The notes beneath the pieces were generated by a model, which did no database searches, was not told the origin of the DNA, and saw only the letters and a program-made list of their open reading frames with translations. The position numbers were made by a program, and so were the translations under genes. A DNA stretch of 64,000 nt from Kitasatospora setae KM-6054 (GTDB lineage Bacteria; Actinomycetota; Actinomycetes; Streptomycetales; Streptomycetaceae): assembly GCF_000269985.1 (NCBI RefSeq), contig NC_016109.1:8025001-8089000 (forward strand), in the 5' to 3' direction. Positions 60,884 to 64,000 of this stretch are shown in pieces. How positions within the stretch are numbered: position 1 is the first letter of the stretch; each line of letters opens with the position of its first letter.

Positions 60884-61375
60884 TCAGCCGACCCCGCCGA
60901 GGTCCTTGGCGTAGCAGATCTCCACGTACGGGCCCGCGCAGTACGCCGGGATCTCGCGGTAGCCGTGGCGGACGTAGACCGCGCGGGCCTCGACCAGGTC
61001 GAGCCGGGTGTTGAGGACCATCCGGGAGGCGCCGAGCAGCCGGGCCTCGTGCTCCAGCGCCTCCAGCAGCAGGCCCGCGCCGCCCCGGCCGCGGAAGGCG
61101 GGGCGCAGGTAGACGCGGGTGAGCTCGGCGCGCTCCGGATCCAGCATCAGCACCCCGCCACAGGCGGCCGCCGCGCCGCCGTGGCGGCCCACGACGAACT
61201 GGCCGGTGGGCGGCGCGAGCAGCTCCACACCGTCACCGGCCAGGCCCCGGTCGACCTCCTCGGCGGTCGCGGGCCGCTTCCAGTACCGGCTGGCGACCTC
61301 GTCGTAGAAGTCGCGGCGCAGGCCGGCCGCGTCCGCGCTGTCGAAGGCTTCGGGGGTGAGGTGCCAGGAAGTCAT
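60884..61375 (-). CDS. GNAT-family N-acetyltransferase
   Basis: 163 residues. Acetyl-CoA motif A (LTRVYLRPAFRGRGGAGLLLEALEHEA, about 89-115) and C-terminal motif B (ARAVYVRHGYREIP). Substrate unknown. Closest functional analogues are generic actinobacterial GNATs. Confidence 0.9.
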   Translation of the reverse strand: MTSWHLTPEAFDSADAAGLRRDFYDEVASRYWKRPATAEEVDRGLAGDGVELLAPPTGQFVVGRHGGAAAACGGVLMLDPERAELTRVYLRPAFRGRGGAGLLLEALEHEARLLGASRMVLNTRLDLVEARAVYVRHGYREIPAYCAGPYVEICYAKDLGGVG

Positions 61376-61482
61376 GGGAGTTCTCTACCCGGAGCCCGCA
61401 GCCCGCGCCAACCGCTTTTCGGCGGCCGCCGCCCGGGGGGCCGGGACGCGCGGCCCTCCGAACGCCCTGCCAGACAGCTCCG

Positions 61483-62028
61483 GTGACCTTCTTCCGCGAT
61501 CTGACCCCCTACACCTACCGCTTCGAGGACACCGTCTCCGGCGGGCGCGGCTTCGCCTCCTTCGTCCCCGCCGGGCGGCGCCTCAACGTGGGCTGGCTCG
61601 ACGGCTGGCACCGCTACCCCAAGGGGCCGAGCCCGGAGGACTTCCGGACCCGGCTCCTCGACCTCGTCCGGGAGCAGCGGGTGAACGTCATGCGGGGCTT
61701 CTACAATTGCCAACGCCCGGGCTGCCTGCGGACCCTGGGGTGCCAGCCGACCATCGAGCACGCCGGCGAGACCCTCCACCTGGGCAACTGCGAGATCCGC
61801 GTCCCGGGCCGCTCCGACGAGCTGTACGCCGCCCCGAACCTGATCGCCCACTACGTGCTCCACCACCGCTACCTCCCGCCGGCCGCCTTCGTCGACGCGG
61901 TCCTGGCCTGCCCCGAGGGCTGGCTGACCGGTACCGACGCGCCGGGCGTGCCGGCCGACGCGCGGATCATCGACACCGCCGCACTCGAACGGCCGGCTGC
62001 GGGGGAGCCCCGGCCACGGCCCTGGTGA
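61483..62028 (+). CDS. Conserved actinobacterial hypothetical protein with Cys cluster
   Basis: 181 residues from GTG. Compact soluble protein. Cys residues in YNCQRPGCLRTLGCQPT and LGNCEI suggest metal binding or structural disulfides. N terminus TFFRDLTPYTYRFEDT is typical of a widespread streptomycete family of unknown function. Convergent with the ligase gene. Confidence 0.8.
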   Translation: MTFFRDLTPYTYRFEDTVSGGRGFASFVPAGRRLNVGWLDGWHRYPKGPSPEDFRTRLLDLVREQRVNVMRGFYNCQRPGCLRTLGCQPTIEHAGETLHLGNCEIRVPGRSDELYAAPNLIAHYVLHHRYLPPAAFVDAVLACPEGWLTGTDAPGVPADARIIDTAALERPAAGEPRPRPW

Positions 62029-62114
62029 TGCTGCGGGCCCGCGCCACCGCGCCGGCCCGGCCCCCTCCGGCAGGGCCGCCAGCGCGAAGCTCGTCCCGCG
62101 AGTACGCTGCCGGG

Positions 62115-64000
62115 TCAGACGGTGGCGGGGAGGTGGTCGGCGAGGAGGGTGGCGAAGTCCTCGGGGGTGAGGATGCGGATGCCCAGCTCTTCGGCCTTGG
62201 CGCGCTTGGAGCCGGCTTTCTCGCCGGCGACCAGGAGGGTGGTGCGCTTGGAGACGGCGGAGGACGCCTTGCCGCCGGCGCGTTCGACGAGTTCGTTCAT
62301 CTCGTTGCGGGTCAGGGCGGCGAGGGCGCCGGTCATCGAGCCGGTGACGACCACGGCTTCGCCGCTGAGCGGGCCGGCGGCGGGGGCGTCGGCGTCCTCG
62401 GCGGCCTCTCCGGTCTCCTCGGCCGCGGGCTTGGGTGCGGTGGGGCGCTGGGGTGCGGTGACCTGGGTGCCGACGCCGAGCTCGGCCAGGCGGTCGAGCA
62501 GAGTGGTGAGTTCGGCGAGTTCGGAGACGACCAGGCGGGCCTTCTCTGGGCCGATGCCCTCGACGGCGGCCAGCGTCTCGGCGTCCGCCGCGCGGATCGC
62601 GGCCATCGAGCCGAAGTGCGCGGCGATCCGGCGCGACATGCTGCGGCCGGTGCCGCGCACGCCCAGCGCGCACAGGACGCGGCCCAGCGGGCGGGTGCGG
62701 GCGGTGGCGATCGCGGCGAGCAGGTTGTCGGTGCTGGTCTCGCCCATCCGCTCCAGGCCGAGCAGTTGCTCGCGGGTCAGGGTGAACACGTCCGCCAGGT
62801 CGCGGACCAGGCCGGCCTCGACGAGCTGGACGGCCCGGGTCGAGCCGAGGCCCTCGATGTCGAGCTGGTCGCGGCCCGCCGCGTAGATGATCGACGCCAC
62901 CGCCTGGCAGTTGCGGCCCCGCACGCAGCGCCAGCGCTGCTCGCTGCTGTCGATCGCCTCGCCGCAGCGCGGGCAGGCGGCGGGGAAGACGATCGGCCGT
63001 TCCTCGCCGGTGCGCTCCTCCACCAGCGGCGCCTCCACCCGGGGGATCACGTCGCCCGCGCGGTAGACGAACACCCGGTCGCCCAGCATCAGGCCGCGCC
63101 GCTCGATGTCGGCCGGGTTGTGCAGCGTCGCGTACGTGACGGTCACGCCGTCGATCACCACCGGCTCCAGGACGGCGCGCGGCGCGATGATGCCGGTGCG
63201 GCCGACCGCCCACTCCACCTCCAGCAGCCGGGTCACCTTGTGCTCGGCGGCGAGCTTGCGGGCCACCGCCCAGCGCGGCGCCCGTGAACCGGAGCCCGCC
63301 CGCTCCTGGTCGGCCGCCGCGTCCGCCTTCACCACCACGCCGTCGATGCCGAACGGGAGCTGCGGGCGCAGCGCGGTGATCTGCTCGATCCGCCGCTGCA
63401 CCTCCTCGATGCTCTCGCAGCGCAGCGGGGCCGCCGCCGTCGAAGCCGCGGTGTTCGCGCCGAGCGCGGCCAGCCGCTCCAGCAGCGCGCTGTGGTCGAG
63501 GGCCCGGCTCGGGGCCTGGCCCGGAGTCTCGTCCGGGGTCTCGCCGGGCTTCTCGCCAGGGTTCTCGTCCAGGCCGACCGCGTCGTAGGCGAAGAACGTC
63601 AGCTCGATCCGGTACGGCCGGTCCTTGGCCCGCAGGGTGCCCGCCGCGCCGTTGCGCGCGTTGGCGAACGGCACCGCGCCGTGCGCCGTGCGGATCTCGT
63701 TCGCCCGCTCGAACTGGGCGTGCGTCAGGAGCACTTCACCGCGCAGCTCGACGTCGACCGGCTCGGCCAGCACGGCCGGCAGGCCCAGTACGTCGCCCGC
63801 GGTGTGCGTGATGTCCTCGCCCGCGAGGCCGTTGCCGCGGGTCAGCACCCGGCGCAGCGCGCCCCCCTCGTACCGGGCCGCGATCGCCAGCCCGTCCAGC
63901 TTCGGCTCCACGCACCAGCCGGCCGGCGCCCGGCCCAGCCGGCGCTCCAACGAGGCCGCCCAGTCGGCGAGTTCCTCCCCGGAGAAGACGTTGTCGAGCG
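62115..64000 (-). CDS. ligA: NAD-dependent DNA ligase, 5'-truncated by window edge
   Basis: About 628 residues visible; the N-terminal roughly 90-110 are beyond the window. The nucleotidyltransferase motif KLDG with the adenylated Lys is in VEPKLDGLAI, followed by the RGNGLAGEDIT and RGEVLL motifs. The OB fold, the four-Cys zinc finger (CPRCGEAI, WRCVRGRNC), HhH region and C-terminal BRCT domain (GEAVVVTGSM to the end) follow in normal order. Two low-complexity insertions are visible: GEKPGETPDETPGQAP between adenylation sub-regions and a Glu/Ala-rich linker before BRCT. Seals nicks during replication using NAD+. Some streptomycetes carry two such ligases, so this could be the second copy. 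Confidence 0.95.
   Translation of the reverse strand, partial: LDNVFSGEELADWAASLERRLGRAPAGWCVEPKLDGLAIAARYEGGALRRVLTRGNGLAGEDITHTAGDVLGLPAVLAEPVDVELRGEVLLTHAQFERANEIRTAHGAVPFANARNGAAGTLRAKDRPYRIELTFFAYDAVGLDENPGEKPGETPDETPGQAPSRALDHSALLERLAALGANTAASTAAAPLRCESIEEVQRRIEQITALRPQLPFGIDGVVVKADAAADQERAGSGSRAPRWAVARKLAAEHKVTRLLEVEWAVGRTGIIAPRAVLEPVVIDGVTVTYATLHNPADIERRGLMLGDRVFVYRAGDVIPRVEAPLVEERTGEERPIVFPAACPRCGEAIDSSEQRWRCVRGRNCQAVASIIYAAGRDQLDIEGLGSTRAVQLVEAGLVRDLADVFTLTREQLLGLERMGETSTDNLLAAIATARTRPLGRVLCALGVRGTGRSMSRRIAAHFGSMAAIRAADAETLAAVEGIGPEKARLVVSELAELTTLLDRLAELGVGTQVTAPQRPTAPKPAAEETGEAAEDADAPAAGPLSGEAVVVTGSMTGALAALTRNEMNELVERAGGKASSAVSKRTTLLVAGEKAGSKRAKAEELGIRILTPEDFATLLADHLPATV

Noticed and set aside
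1..64000. CRISPR arrays, insertion sequences, tRNA or rRNA genes, phage attachment sites
   Set aside because: No regularly spaced repeats, transposase-like protein, or recognisable tRNA/rRNA sequence was seen; a dedicated scan for tRNAs was not possible by eye.

Overview
ORGANISM. Very high GC, near-total G/C at third codon positions, SD-led genes with frequent GTG/TTG starts, type I PKS genes, ROK/GntR/TetR/MmyB regulators and lipid-exporter-type MmpL proteins all point to a Streptomycetaceae chromosome (Streptomyces or Kitasatospora). The genus cannot be fixed from the sequence alone. I saw no rRNA, tRNA, insertion sequence, CRISPR array or phage gene. LAYOUT. (1) 1-26.9 kb is the right part of a biosynthetic gene cluster. 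It holds the end of an AT-less (trans-AT-like) PKS protein and a two-module cis-AT PKS. Next comes a minus-strand set of FAD amine oxidase, cyclophilin/cucumopine-synthase-like protein (candidate Pictet-Spenglerase) and P450. Then come dedicated anthranilate synthase I and II, a MocR-type regulator, an anthranilate phosphoribosyltransferase, an MFS exporter and an MmyB-type regulator. (2) 26.9-35.9 kb is mostly core genome: exonuclease III, GntR and ROK regulators, hydrolase, methyltransferase, GNAT, and three tandem secreted paralogues. (3) 35.9-46.1 kb is a minus-strand sulfate-ester scavenging operon: Cys-rich leader peptide, TauD/AtsK-type dioxygenase, ROK regulator, Opp/Dpp-type ABC transporter, sulfatase. 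(4) 46.3-48.3 kb has a small secreted protein and a TetR-SMR-YvaD resistance unit with a clear palindromic operator. (5) 48.9-56.3 kb is a six-gene plus-strand operon that looks like a second small biosynthetic locus: alpha-oxoamine synthase, Ala-rich membrane protein, methyltransferase, MmpL exporter, CPBP protease, adenosine-kinase-like protein lacking its catalytic Asp. (6) 56.3-64 kb is ordinary genome ending in a 5'-truncated NAD-dependent DNA ligase. HOW THE GENES WORK TOGETHER. In region 1 the PKS passes a chain from an AT-less module to methylmalonyl- and malonyl-specific modules. The chain ends on a module with a degenerate ketoreductase and no thioesterase, so a beta-keto acyl chain with unknown off-loading is expected. 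The anthranilate genes raise flux toward tryptophan, and the Pictet-Spenglerase-like protein, flavin oxidase and atypical P450 suggest a tryptophan-derived (possibly beta-carboline) unit joined to, or decorated alongside, the polyketide. This joining is inference. In region 3, cysteine limitation sensed at the leader peptide probably switches on uptake and cleavage of sulfate esters. Region 5 has the ingredients to make, methylate and export an amino-ketone lipid; I do not recognise it as a described pathway.
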